From: Ophioderma brevispina | Lineage: Eukaryota; Echinodermata; Ophiuroidea; Amphilepidida; Ophiodermatidae | Direction of reading: 5' to 3' | Assembly (NCBI GenBank): GCA_023653785.1 | Contig: JAMKCH010085005.1 | Location: forward strand, 1 to 64,000 | DNA: 64,000 nucleotides | In this document: one piece after another, positions 47,888-59,454 of the stretch | Numbering within the stretch: the stretch's first letter is position 1 | Layout: each line of letters starts with the position of its first letter | Translations under genes and position numbers: made by a program | The notes under the pieces: generated by a model | The model's database searches: none | The model's input: the letters and a program-made list of their open reading frames with translations, nothing else | What the model was told of the DNA's origin: nothing

Positions 47888-48772
47888 CAGTGTGGTCCAA
47901 AAAAGGTTTACACTTTTATATCTGCAAATCTCTCAAAAGTGGGTGGACATATCACAATTTTTTGAAGATATTTATTAACTACAATATCTTGTTATAACCT
48001 GGTGAAAACGGCATTCAAAACAAAGCTCAAATAACAAAATGACGGCCATATAGCGAAAAATGGTCAAAACCCACTTTGCACACACGTAAGTCTATGGGGC
48101 AACCATTTATGGTTAACAGAAATCAATACCATTGAGTAAACTGGAGGTCTACTCACTTAAACTAATGAACACCCTTCAAGTTTTTGTGAGTGTTTACATG
48201 TTGAAAATGAATGAGAGAAATCTCAACCGTGAAACGACTTGAAATGCCTATTTTTAGCTAATTAGTTGATTTCAATTGGGGGAGATTTTAATTGAAAGAT
48301 ACGTGCATGTTTTTCTTGCCCATGACTGATCGCGCCTCTGCTTTTACATTTTCGAAGTTTGCATGTTTTTGGTACAAGACTAAAGAAGAAATCTTGCAGC
48401 AGCCCGTTTTTATTTTTAAGAACTTGAAGTGAATTTATGAGTGTCTTAATTCTGTTACCTTTGATTTGTTATTAAAATACCAATCCCTAACGGTTTCATT
48501 GTTCAATGTGTGTGTATCAATCCTTTGATATAATTCTTGACCACCAACAGAGTGCCATATACTTACGTGTGGTGCAAATTGTTTTTAGCCTTTTTGTCTC
48601 TAGAATGGCGGTCAGTTTTGTCCATTTACTTTTTTTTGAACGCCGTTTTCACCAAATTCCAACAAGATATTGTAGTTACAAATCCCTTCCAAACATTTTG
48701 ATGATGTCTAACCCACTTTTGAGAAATTTGGCATATGAAAAAGTGTGTAACTTTTTTTTGGGGACCACTCTG
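47888..48772. mobile_element. Mariner-type MITE, 885 bp, about 225-bp TIRs, TA flanks
   Basis: It starts CAGTGTGGTCCAAAAAAGGT and ends with the diverged complement GGGGACCACTCTG, flanked by TA on both sides. The arms (47888-48112 and 48547-48772) extend to the ACACACGTAAGT block. Ends and TA duplication match the Tc1/mariner superfamily. No transposase. Confidence 0.8.
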
Positions 48773-49049
48773 TAATATAAAGAATCGTTAGATAGGCTGG
48801 AACTCAATTAGTTAAATGTGTTTAAGTCTGTCTGAATGAACTTTACCTCAATGATCAATTTTTCAGGTTAAGAAAAAAAAAACTTTTTTTCCTCCATATT
48901 TAGAGCTGTTGTGGGACACCCTAACAATATACCGCGCGTACAATCGCCTGATTGAAAAGGACCTGTTTACGCGTTTTCCTTGTTCCCCCCGCATCAATCA
49001 CCTCCACCTTTGAATACAAGTGGACCCCCGGGCTAAGCACACTGATTTT

Positions 49050-49760
49050 TATTAACTTAATTAATCGTTTGCTGGAATTACAGGTTCTGCTCGTGTGAAA
49101 GCTGATGATATCCAATTACATTTACTGCAGTTTTGCAAGTCTATTGTGAGTATACAATAAGAAAAAAGTTAAATTTAAATATTGAAACAATGTACTGAAA
49201 CTTACCATTACAAAATATGGAGCTTCATACATTTGGTTCTACAATTGGGTTTACTTGATTGAGTTACTTGATAACTGTGTCTTTGTTATCTTTTTACGTA
49301 ATAAAACTTTACTCACTTTTCCGTTGGTACATATATTTATTCCATTAGATACCCAAACATTTTTAACTGTTTTAATATTGTTGTTACTTTTTTTGAGTGA
49401 CCACTCAACAATATTAAAAGTGGACTTACTAATTTTTATCAAACGTTGCCCCTTATCATAAACTTAATTAACCGTTTGTTGGAATTACGCTTTCAACTCA
49501 CCAAAGGCATTGATTAATTGCAATTTTGTAAGTCTATAACTTTGATCCTATGTGAGTGTACATCATGAAGAAGTTAAATTTAAGTATAGATAACCTAATA
49601 TAACGTAGTACTTTTATATAGTTTAATTATCCACAAAGTATATTCACCTTACTTTTGTAGTGTTGGTTCATACATTTGGTTAGTGATTTAATTTAAGTAG
49701 ATTGTGTCATTGCTACTATTCACAGACACTTACGTTTTCGCTACTCTCTATACTATATGC
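49050..49760. repeat. Diverged direct duplication, about 408-bp period
   Basis: The AACTTAATTAATCGTTTG block at 49055 recurs at about 49463. Both copies continue with GGAATTAC, TTTGCAAGTCTAT/TTTGTAAGTCTAT, GAAGTTAAATTTAA-type and TTCATACATTTGGTT blocks in the same order. Confidence 0.65.
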
Positions 49761-50303
49761 TTATTCAGTAAATAGGATGAACATAGCTGAGTAAACAGCG
49801 GCTAGTTACCCCATTAAATTCAAGGAATAGATTTATTCGTGTCGTCTCAAAGCTCATACACCGTAATAAAATTGTCAGTACAGCTGTAATATGCTAAATT
49901 TAACGATAACTTCTATATTATTTTGAGTGATTAAAATTGCAACTAGTTTTATTTACGCAACTAAAATTAACATGCTAATAGCAAAAGTTTCCATTTTTTT
50001 AGCCTTGTCTCCGCATAAAGGTTTACTAATCAAAACAAAAAAAAATTCGATTCATCTCAAACTTCAAATTGGGATTGAGCAGTTGAAGTGACTTTAGTTT
50101 TAGTTATCTATTTTTAATCAATACAGAAAAATCTCTGAGTCTGCCTACGCTAACGGTCTCTGACTTACCTCCGTGCGCAGAAGAATCCAATTTAGGTTTC
50201 AAAAGGGGTGTGGGGGGTGCACACAAAAAGCACGTGATTAGGAGCAATAAAGTCCTGCCTATGGTTTTCTTTAAGTGCATAAAGACTGCACTCCCGTTGG
50301 TGC
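49761..50303. other. Non-coding, with a partial relative of the 8-9 kb element
   Basis: Around 50030-50140 the TCGATTCATCTCAAACTT block and the ATCTCTGAGTC terminal motif resemble the element at 7653-9514. Otherwise nothing recognised. Confidence 0.4.
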
Positions 50304-50792
50304 ATAAGGGGGGGGGGGGTCCAAGTGGACATGGATCCTCTGGAAACAACTTTGCCGTTGGGATTTTTTACCAAAACTCTGGTCCTTGATGGGTACATCA
50401 ACACGACGACATGACAGGAAAAAAGAAAATCGGTTACACGGACTCAAAATGGCGGTCAAAAAACTGATTTTTAAGACGCGCAGCAATTTCTCCCGCCCAG
50501 AAATGAAAACTCACTTTCCCGAATTACTTTTTTCATAAAATTTGGCTCATAGTATAGACGGATATAAATACAATACAATGATAAAATAAAAAAATCAAAA
50601 AAAGTCACTCCAGTATGATTTAAGGGGCAAAACAAATTTGAACGGCGCCACCAAAATGATTATTTATGCTAATTAGTATAAAAACAGCATGACCGATTTC
50701 AAAATAATATCTTGGGCAAAAATAATTTAGCGTTTAAACATGCATGGCGCACGAAAAACAAAATCCTGGGTCCACATGGACCCCTTTTGCAC
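50304..50792. mobile_element. Element with poly-G/GGTCCA ends (relative of 23893-24145)
   Basis: GTGCATAAGGGG...GGTCCAAGTGGAC on the left and GTCCACATGGACC...TTGCACTT on the right are inverted. The right 210 bp match 23893-24145 in reverse. About 490 bp, non-coding. Confidence 0.6.
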
Positions 50793-51716
50793 TTAAAGAG
50801 CCAGTGGCACATTTGAAAAATAGTGCACCCTCTAGATTTTTCAAAATTGATATTTTGCATGGTTATAAAGCTTTTATATACGTTAGATACGTTAACCCCC
50901 ACCTGAAATTATTAAGCCCAAATCAGCGTGCTTATGGACATGCACATTTTCACTAAATATGAAATGTCGTAAATTTGATCGCAAATGATAGTCTATCCAA
51001 TTGGAAGAATACATATATAATTATTTCACACATAAAAATAACATACCCCAAAACAGATAAGGGCATTAATAAGAGGCTAAAGACACCCAAGTAATTTGTA
51101 TGCTAACTTTTAAGTTTGCCTTAACTTAATCAACATTATGCGATATGCGTCTATTACATGATGAATGTACTCGTACTCATTTATATTAAAACCACAAAGG
51201 TCACACTTTATTTCGTTCTGTTACCCATAAGTACGCTGGTTTGGACTTAAAGGTGCAACGAGAGATTTCACAAATCAGGTGTCCCTAGAAAAATCGAAAG
51301 TACTGATTTTTGCCCTGATGTAAAGCTTTCCATCAAAACTATCCTCATCTGAAAGGATTAAGCTGAGAAATGTTTCTTTGGTACGAAAATTGTGAGATTT
51401 CTAATTTCGTATAGGAGCAAATATGAAATTCAGCCTATGTTTTACATTGAAATATAAGCAAATCAAAATCGCCCTTTTTCTCTCTTTTAAGACATTCCTG
51501 TAGCGAAATACAAGGTAAGAAATCTATTGAGTATCTAATCTATATGAAATACTATTATGACACAATATTTGGGTGCCTCAAAATCTCTCGTTGCACCTTT
51601 AATCGTTTCAGGCGAGTGCTAATAATGTATATAAAAGCTTTACAACTATGCGAAAATATCAATTTTGAAAAATCTTGAGGGCGCAATATTTTTCAAATGT
51701 GCCAGTGTCTCTTTAA
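50793..51716. mobile_element. TTAA-flanked TIR element with about 95-bp ends
   Basis: Bounded by TTAA on both sides. The left end AGAGCCAGTGGCACATTTGA is matched by an inverted right end. The arms run through a TTTTTCAAAATTGATATTTT block to an AAAGCTTTTATATA block. The MITE at 51247-51602 is nested inside. Confidence 0.7.
51247..51602. mobile_element. TTAA-flanked MITE, copy 3 (nested)
   Basis: TTAA then AGGTGCAACGAGAGATTT at the left and AATCTCTCGTTGCACCT then TTAA at the right; 356 bp. Opposite orientation to copies 1 and 2. It is inserted within the 50793-51716 element and is therefore younger than it. Confidence 0.85.
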
Positions 51717-53157
51717 CCCTAAAAGAGCCGGGCTTTTTGGACCCATCTCACCGCCGGGGGCGGATTCCGCCCCAGTATCTCGGAAACGGATTGATGAACT
51801 ATCATATGTAACTATATGTGTGCTACCAATGGAAATGGATAGCTATGACACTCCCGAGTCCATTGATACCAAAAAAGTACAAACATACCTTGTATGACGT
51901 CACAGTGACGTCAAACATGACGTCATGCAAAAATGCGGAAAAACTAAAAAAAATTTTAGTCAAGCAAAAGTTGGATTTTTTGGCCATGATGTGTGTCAAA
52001 GTATGCGCACACATGCTCTTACTACAATAAATCAAATAAATAAGATAAAACATATAGTGTAACTGTATCCTTAGCACAAAAAACTGGATTTCTACTGTTC
52101 CGTGTAATTTCAATGGGAAATAGCTTTTCTTCGCACGCAGTGCGCGATTACGTAACGCCGCGTCATAACCGTAGCTCCGATTTTCTTCAAAATGGTCTTC
52201 AATCGAGCGCAAGGCTTCAAAGAAAAAAGTCATGTAGTTTCGGCATGAAAAATAACAAATAGGTGAGATACGACAAAAAAAACGAGGTGGCCTTTTAGGG
52301 TTAAAAGGCGTTCAAATATGCACTCAAACCCATCCTATCCCAATTTCTATCTGATTGCGTCATACGTTGATTACTTTGAATTAAGTGGGGATAATATGAG
52401 CTTTCTTTTGATCCCGAAATGTCATTTTTGAACATGTTTGTATCGGTGAACAAAAATATGTTCTTATACGCTACACTGAGCTACACTGACCATCGGTAAT
52501 AGATAGTGAGATAGTTTCATCTGCAGTTTGGATGTGAATTTTGAAAACTGTTAGCCAGAGATTCTATCTGCCCGAAATTAAAAGTTAACATTCAGACCCT
52601 ACAAACTGTTTGTAAATAAATGTCACCCAGTGTATTCGACATTATCGGATTGTTGGAGCCATATTGTTACTCAGATCTCGGTTGAGATTAGCTATAAAGT
52701 GACAGACACCCTCTGCAAATCAGATGATGTTCAGGTGGCGGTATACACAGGCTCTAACAATAGCAACAGTGGCGGGCGGCCAATAAATCCCAAATTTAGA
52801 TGTCGCCATTGGTTTTACACGTAAAAGCCAATTAATCTTGACCAAAAAAAATTGAATTTTTTATATGTTATCAAGGAATATTTTCTTATTCCAAAACCGT
52901 TGGAGCTGAAGAATCAACTCCACTGTAAGCGTCATTCCTGATCGTTTTGTTTGTTTGTTTGTTTTGTTTTGTTTTTGTATATCGGACGAGGTCGTATGTG
53001 TGTCATGGGGACATCCATGACCGATCCACACCAATGCACCCAAATTGGCTTGTGGTTTGTACTCCGTATTGCTGAAAATTCTTTTGATATTTTGGGTGAG
53101 TTTCTGGATTGAATGAAGCTTGGCCGCCATCGTCTGCAGTTAGCAAACAACTTTAAA
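51717..53157. other. Non-coding stretch
   Basis: No gene recognised. An open minus-strand frame at 51823-52233 has no domain. TTTG-rich simple sequence lies at about 52946-52977. Confidence 0.4.
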
Positions 53158-54130
53158 TACACTGTTGCTCATAAAGTTGGAATAAAATATTTTTACCACT
53201 TTTTATGGAATGATTCGTACAGTGCGAGCTATTTATGATATCTGGGGTGAATATCGCCACACTACTTTATTGATCATTCTCTTCCGAACAGATCACCATG
53301 AACTAAGTCCACAATTAACCCTTTACGAACTATGTCCTTAGCCTGAAAGGAAACGGGGGTATTTGAACAGCAGATTTAAGGATTTTTTTACAATTTTTTC
53401 ACATCAGTCAGTTTTACAGATAACACATTTTTGGGTGGTTTCATGCATCGAAATGTTCGTAGTACATCACGGCATTCTGTCCACAAGGTTGTTGATTATG
53501 TCAATGGGCAGAGCGTCCCACTCGTCGGTCAGAGCCTGAGCTAAATCCTGTAGAGTTTGAGGAAGACTGTCTCTGTCAGTGATGACTCATCCTAAGGCAT
53601 CCCAGGCGTGCTCGATAGGGTTCATATCAGGGGAGCATATCAGCAGGCCATGGTATCTGCTCCACCCCCTCTGCCTATCTCACTACAGCGGCCCTGTGCG
53701 GCATGGCGTTGTCGTTTTTCAGCTGAAAATTGTTTGCGTAAACACTTCTTGCATGTGGCAGGCAGTGGTTTTCCAGAATGTCCAGGTACACGACGGCGTT
53801 CATGTTTCCATCTGGCACCACCAGTGACGTTTTTTCTCCATAATGAATACCGGCCCATAGTACCATCACTGAGCCACCACCACCACCTTGAGTCGATTCC
53901 TGAATACAGTCATCTTGGAGGTTCTCACCACATAATCGACGAACCCTTTGTCTTCCATCTTGATGGTTAATGATGAAGCGGCTCTCTTCCATAAAGACGG
54001 CAACGTTTCAAGGCGCCAGTGTTCGAGCTGTAATCTTATGTACTCCCTATCCCTAACCCAGCAAAGTCGAGCAACTCTGTGGTGAACGCGGGTTAGGCGT
54101 GGACCTTCGTCTTGCTCGGTAACCACGTTG
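53158..54130 (-). pseudogene. Tc1-like transposase, decayed
   Basis: Minus-strand frames give, N- to C-terminal, RLTRVHHRVARLCWVRDREY; MEESRFIINHQDGRQRVRR (the usual FSDESRF...DGR region around the second catalytic Asp); GGGSVMVLWAGIHYGEKTS; VVPDGNMNAVVYLDILENH; KNDNAMPHRAA (QDNAPPH-type motif); and MNPIEHAWDALG with a QTLQDLAQALTDEWDALP tail. Frame changes and a stop in the ALG-VITD segment break it. A TIR-like end, ACTGTTGCTCATAAAGTTGG, lies at 53161; the other TIR is not clear. Confidence 0.9.
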
Positions 54131-54155
54131 AAGTAATCTCCGATTTACAGTTTTA

Positions 54156-54446
54156 CAGGGCCATTTCATCATTTACCAATTAAAGGGTCATTTCATCATT
54201 TACAAATTAAAGGTCCATTCCATCATTTACAAATTAAAGGGCCCTTCTATCATTTTCCAAATAAAGGGATATTTCTTCTAAAGGGCGATTTACCAAATAC
54301 CAGACCATTCCATCTTTACAAAATTAAAGGACATTCTTTAATTTATCTTTTAAAGGGCCATTGCATCATTTACCAATTAGTCATTCTCTTTATTTATTTA
54401 CCAAATAAAGGGTCATTTCCATCATTTACCAATTAAAGGGTTATCC
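54156..54446. repeat. 26-bp minisatellite (AAAGGGCCATTTCATCATTTACCAATT)
   Basis: About eleven head-to-tail copies with variable spacing; the core is CATTTCATCATTTACCAATT followed by AAAGGG. Confidence 0.9.
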
Positions 54447-54833
54447 CAAAATGGGCTGCAAAGTACCACTGGTCACACAACCCACAAAACCACAGGTGCC
54501 ACGAATCCACACGGGCGCGCTCTTGTTACAGGTTTCACACCTCTAATTAAACTGCCTATCCTTTCATGTACAAACACGCCATCGAGAAACTCTCATTTCT
54601 TCGCTATCATGCGACTGGTACCTTAAATAAAAGGTTTTCTCAGAAGATCTCGATACTGCCAGCCTGTCAAGCATGGAAATTACAAGGGTTGACCAGCATC
54701 CCAGTGAGAAATCCGACAAATTTCACCGCCCAGCACGGACTATTGAATAGAAGCACCGGCCATTTTTTCCCTGCAGAAAGAGATATGTATTCGGCCTGAA
54801 AATTTAAATAGAGTGATGGACACTTCTGATTTA
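54447..54833. other. Non-coding stretch
   Basis: Nothing recognised. Confidence 0.4.
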
Positions 54834-55140
54834 CATATCGAGGGTTGACAATCAGAAGGACGTAACTCAGCACTGAAAGAAATATTAAAGAATTTCTTTA
54901 ATTCTGCTGTAATACTCCTTTTGAGAAATGTGATGTTTAATATTTTCTACTAAGCAAATCTATTCATTGCTCAAAATGTAAACATCTCATAAAGCTCATT
55001 ATATGGTACTCTAAGCATACATATAAACTTTAGTAAACAAAGAACAACTTTTTTTAATTATGAACAGCAGAATTAAAGAAATTCTTTAGTATTTCTTTCA
55101 GTGCTGAGTTACGTCTTTCTGATTCTCAACCCTCGATATG
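54834..55140. mobile_element. 307-bp MITE with about 80-bp TIRs (CATATCGAGGGTTGA)
   Basis: The left arm starts CATATCGAGGGTTGACAATC and the right arm ends CTCAACCCTCGATATG. The arms stay complementary through a TTACGTCCTTCTGATT-type block and an AAGAATTTCTTTAATTCTGC block. Confidence 0.85.
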
Positions 55141-55337
55141 TTCCTTTAAGCAGAACCCTAACAATGATATAACTGAAAATTGCAGCCATTTTAGGCCAAT
55201 TTAAGCTTGTTTGAGGGGTCAAGTTAGGTATATATGTGGCCCACTGTCACCATGGTCACTAATTCTAACAATGCCTGGCAGTAGGGTTGGGGGTAATTAG
55301 ATGTGTGAAATCTACAAAGGACAAGCGTTTGTCCACG

Positions 55338-56402
55338 TACTGGCCAAAAGTATTGCAACATGCAGTAAAACAATTTATATTCAAAAATTGATTTAAAATC
55401 GTACCAGGAGTTCTTGGCTATACACATCACGTAATTATTGTCAAAGTTATGATTTTCAAATAGATGCTACTTCCCAGAATCAAATAGTGCGGAAAACGTT
55501 TAATTTGAATGTCATGTTCCCTAACTATGGCAGGTTAAAATGAGCTCTCTAATGATAACTTGTCGATTGCACTCGCCAGAAGGAATATCTATAGGTACAG
55601 AAACGTAAAAATATGGCTGTAAAATAGTCTCTAAATAAAATGTATGGGTTTGTCAGGTCTATATAAACGAAGAAATAAATGCATGAACGGGGGCTCTAAA
55701 CCAGAGCTAGGTCTATAGGCCTACTGTAAAATGTTTAGGGCAAAAAAATCTGAGCGTTTGCATGGACCGGAAGTGAGATAATGTCAATAGAAGATGCGAG
55801 CACGTCCATCACCCTTGGACTCATGAATTGAATGGCAAGAAAAAGGTCACGTGATAACTTGAAAACAACTTTTTAATCATACCGTTGACATTGTGCTGTT
55901 TTTCATGCATTTTGAACGCGTAATTAGAGATGACTTAAGTATTCACGTAATTTATAATTCGAATTGCATTTCGGATGTCTCCGAATTTCCGATTTTTTCG
56001 AAGGCAACTGTCTTCCATTTACTTTATCTAATTTTCGGTCCACATCCACTCCAATTTCTGCCGTTAACTTTGTATAAGTAAACCATAACGAACCAATACA
56101 ATTCATTAAGCTGCTATTTTGAAGCCATTTCGTTTGTTTCTTTGTCTGTATTTCTTCTGGAGTGCAATCGGCAAGTTATCGTTCGCAGTTCCTTTAACGC
56201 GCCATATTTAGGGAACATGACAATCAAATCAAACTTTTTCAGCTTCTCAGATTCTGTGGAATAACATCTGTATGAAAAACACAACTTTGGCATTTAATAC
56301 GTAATGTGTGGTAAAAAATCCATGGTATCATTTGAAATAAATTTTGTGATTATGCATTTTGTTTTCTGCATGTTGCAATATACTTTTGGCCAGTGTGTGT
56401 AC
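55338..56402. mobile_element. About 1.06-kb mariner-type TIR element, no transposase
   Basis: TACTGGCCAAAAGTATTGCA at the left pairs with a right end of TGTTGCAATATACTTTTGGC then CAGTGTGTGTA. The arms extend inward about 240 bp (shared CTATGGCAGGTTAAA-type, GATTGCACTC and ACTTGCCGATT-type blocks). TA lies at both outer ends. No long open frame. Confidence 0.7.
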
Positions 56403-56699
56403 TTTTGTGCCCTTTTTTGGTAACTCGTCGGTTCATACACTTGTACTTTTTCGACCAACTCTGTGCAGTGTGTTTCATGTCACCGTAGACGAAGTGCATT
56501 TGATTTTGCAATATTATCGTACATTTGTTTGCCTGTGGCGGTCAAGTGTAATCTATAGTATAGAATCATGTTTTGAATAATACCATTACCCACCTAAGGA
56601 TGTTAAAGACAATATTTGGCAACCTCGTCAAATATTACGGCGCGAACACGACACGTGTGTGTAAAGCATGTAACCTTATGTGTTTATAAAATATTTATA
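56403..56699. other. Non-coding stretch
   Basis: Nothing recognised. Confidence 0.4.
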
Positions 56700-57535
56700 T
56701 TTATAACATTTGGCAAAAAGCAGAGGCAAGAGCCCAATAGTGCTGACTAAAGCACTAAATTAAAGGGAAGCCTTACAAACACCAAAATTAAATAAAGGGA
56801 ACTAAAATGAAGAAAAATATGTAAAAAGACAAAACAAAAAAGAATAAAACACTTAGACCTGGAGTGTCCTAACAGCTGCCTTGAAAGCAGGAAAGGAGGC
56901 ACAAGTCACAGCATGTTCAGGCAGATCATTCCACAACTTGGGCCCATGGTGGAAGAAACTTCTCTGACAAGAGTGAGGCGACTGAATGGTGGATAGAGGG
57001 CACGAGAATGATTACATCTGGAGTTGGCACGAGAGTGAGGAGTAAAAACATTGGGAGCAGAGGAAAGACCCGCAAGAATTTTGAAGCCATGACAGACGGC
57101 AAATAAGTCACGCCGAGCCTCAAAAGACGGCAGGGAAGTTTGGAAAAGGAGGTCATCATGTTCAAGATTCCAAGACTGCAAAATGGTCCGACAAGCAAAT
57201 GTCTGAACAGATTCCAAACGATTGGATAGGGTCTTGTTAAGTGGGTGCCAGGCTGTGCTTGCTGTATTCTAATATGGGACGAACCAAGGAAATGTACAGG
57301 GTGCGGCGAAGATTTTTAGGAGCAAGATGGAAATTTCTATGGATCAGGCCAATGATCTTCCGAGCCTTTTTGCAGATGGCATCTATATGTACATTCCAGG
57401 TAAGTTTGCTGGTAATGTGGATCCCAATGAAGGTGATGTCACTAACTTTGTCAATGGGCTGGTTGCTGAGATAAAATTGTAGGTTTGGGTATGGAAATAA
57501 GCCTACATGTCGTGACAAGTAAACGTTCATGTGTT
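56700..57535 (-). pseudogene. Non-LTR retrotransposon 3' end (RT C-terminus)
   Basis: The minus strand reads ITFIGIHITSKLTWNVHI, then KKARKIIGLIHRNFHLAP and LYISLVRPILEY. After a single-base frameshift near 57265 it continues as STAWHPLNKTLSNRLESVQT and SWNLEHDDLLFQTSLPSFEA, the standard C-terminal region of CR1/Jockey-type reverse transcriptases. Only one clear frameshift interrupts it, so this copy is younger than the 46-48 kb LINE. It is truncated at its 5' side near 57535. Confidence 0.88.
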
Positions 57536-57989
57536 ATAAGATACACATGTATGTTATAAACACGTGAATATTGCACACATGTTCAAAAGTTAAATAAATG
57601 ACTGTACATGCATGTTTAAAAAGTGTTACACCTGGGTGTTGTTGACAGCGGCCTCGCACATTTTTGTACTTCACTTATAGAAGAAGGTAGTGATGGTAGA
57701 CAAGAGATCTTGACAAAAGCTTAAAAAGATCCCAGAGTAATAAACTATGCCCGTCTTATGCATCGGTGAGATGTATCTATGAGTGTTATGACAAAGGTGT
57801 GGATGTGATATCTGTTATATCATTGACATGGCGAATGCATTCTATTTGCCTCATATGAATAGACAATGTCAAATCTCTAGGGATGAACCATATGAACATT
57901 TCAACATTTTACAGGACATAGGACAGCATGACACCAAAGATAGACCTAGAGCTAGAATGGAATTGGCCTGATGGCACCCAGTTCTATTT
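57536..57989. other. Non-coding stretch
   Basis: Nothing recognised. Confidence 0.4.
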
Positions 57990-58735
57990 CTATGGAGTTG
58001 TAATCACCGAATGCTTCGGACAGTGCAAGCTAAGATTTTCGTTATTTACATTGGTCATAATATTTCTTGACATAGTTGACACTATAGATACCGTTAAACC
58101 TATAAAGGTTACTGCATGGCAAAAACCCCTTCCTTTGCAAATCACCTGTGCAGCTGTGATTATATCACATTTTTCAAATTTGAAATTCTTTTCTGTTCCA
58201 TTTTCAACTGAAAAGGTCAGTATTTCAATGGCATTCGATGCTTTGAGGTTCATTTTCAGTTTATTGCTGGCGAATATGGCACTGCTCAGAACATCCTTAT
58301 CCCAACACTCTTCTGGGGAATCCACCACAAATACAGACAGGCCCGTACGCAGGGGGGGGGGGGTGCGGCCGCACCCCCCTCCCCCCTCCAACCCAAAAAA
58401 ATCCACAAAAACTGCAAAAAGGTCCACTCTTTGGTGAATATTTGGATAAAAAAGGTTAAAATTTTAGAGGAATTTTGGCAAAAAAATCCACTTTTTGGTG
58501 ATAAGATGTTCAAAAGTCAACAAAAGGACCATTTTATAGGGAGGTTAGGTCCACTTTGGACAAAAAAGGTCCACTTTTTCGAGGTTCTGCACCTCCCCAA
58601 AATAAACTCTGCGTACGGCCCTGAATGCAGATGTTGAACAATAATGATCAATGGACCACAAGGTATCCAAGCGTATTCTCATTGCTGCGCTGTTGGTATT
58701 ATCATGATCATAGCAGAGATACTGTGCAGTTTTCT
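57990..58735 (-). pseudogene. Unknown coding exon interrupted by a hAT-type MITE
   Basis: The minus-strand frame from about 58735 (after a TGATAG or CTGCACAG acceptor) reads QYLCYDHDNTNSAAM and LDTLWSIDHYCSTS up to 58624. It is cut by the 286-bp element at 58338-58623. In the same register it continues as FVVDSPEECWDKDVL, then IEILTFSVENGTEKNF and AAQVICKGRGFCHAV, to a TAG at 57990. With the element counted out together with one copy of its 8-bp duplication, about 150 codons are continuous. With it in place, stops follow quickly. I do not recognise the family; the alternating hydrophobic strands and helices could suit a Rossmann-like or TIR-like fold, but that is speculation. It lies in the same orientation as the death-domain exons upstream. 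Confidence 0.5.
58338..58623. mobile_element. hAT-type MITE (CAGGGCCGTACGCAG ends)
   Basis: The ends CAGGCCCGTACGCAG and CTGCGTACGGCCCTG are inverted repeats. The flanks AATACAGA (58330-58337) and AATGCAGA (58624-58631) match at 7 of 8 positions, an 8-bp target duplication characteristic of hAT transposons. Inside are a poly-G/poly-C palindrome and tandem TTTTTGGTGAATATTTGGA-like and GGTCCACTTT units. Confidence 0.8.
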
Positions 58736-59275
58736 TCTATCAGATAAGCGAGTGAGTGGCTCCACATCTATTTACACCGTCAGTAAAAATGTTGTTTTAA
58801 AGTTTTAAGCAACCGGGGATCTTCAAGTACCGTTCTTTTAAGTAAGGTATCTGAACTACCCGGTTGTTTTTATCAGACGTGAGTCTGTATAATAAAATTG
58901 GTCTACTTTTGAGGGTCCAAAATGTGTGGGCAGAAGACAGTAAGTGTGCACGTATTGGGGGTAGGTACTGCCTTTTGCATTGTGAGTGGAAAAATCAACT
59001 TCTGTCAATAATTTTGGTTAGGAGCGGTATTTGGGGCTGTAAATTGAATATGTTAAGTGTTGAAGTCTTCTCCAGGGCCGAAAGGCTTGTGTTGCTTTTT
59101 TTGGAGGAAAAAGTTGGATTTTAGAGGAATTCTGAGGCAAGTTATTTAAAAAAATGAAGTACATCTACAACTTGCCACTGTGGAATATGAATATTCCATG
59201 TTCCTAACGGGGAGGGGATATCATATTGAGGAAGCGTATAATGAGTGTGCTCGGAAAGAGGTAGTGAATAAAAGG
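58736..59275. other. Non-coding stretch
   Basis: Nothing recognised on either strand; probably the 3' flank of the death-domain gene. Confidence 0.4.
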
Positions 59276-59281
59276 TTTATT
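59276..59281 (-). terminator. Polyadenylation signal AATAAA
   Basis: AATAAA on the minus strand, about 175 nt downstream of the TGA stop of the death-domain exon at 59455. Confidence 0.45.
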
Positions 59282-59454
59282 GCCATTTGGTCTAATCACA
59301 TTTGCTCTCATTTGGTCTCTAAACTACAACGTTGAGCATTTGTTGGATTTCCACAAAGTAGTTGCAGTTCTTTGTTTATGTTGTCCACGTACATTTGCTA
59401 TGTTACAAAGATCTGGATGGAACTCTCGGGTGTGGCTGCCAGGTGAGCTCAATG

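Noticed and set aside
34262..54446. Regular short repeats as a CRISPR array
   Set aside because: The units are head-to-tail minisatellites without unique spacers of constant length, in an animal genome.
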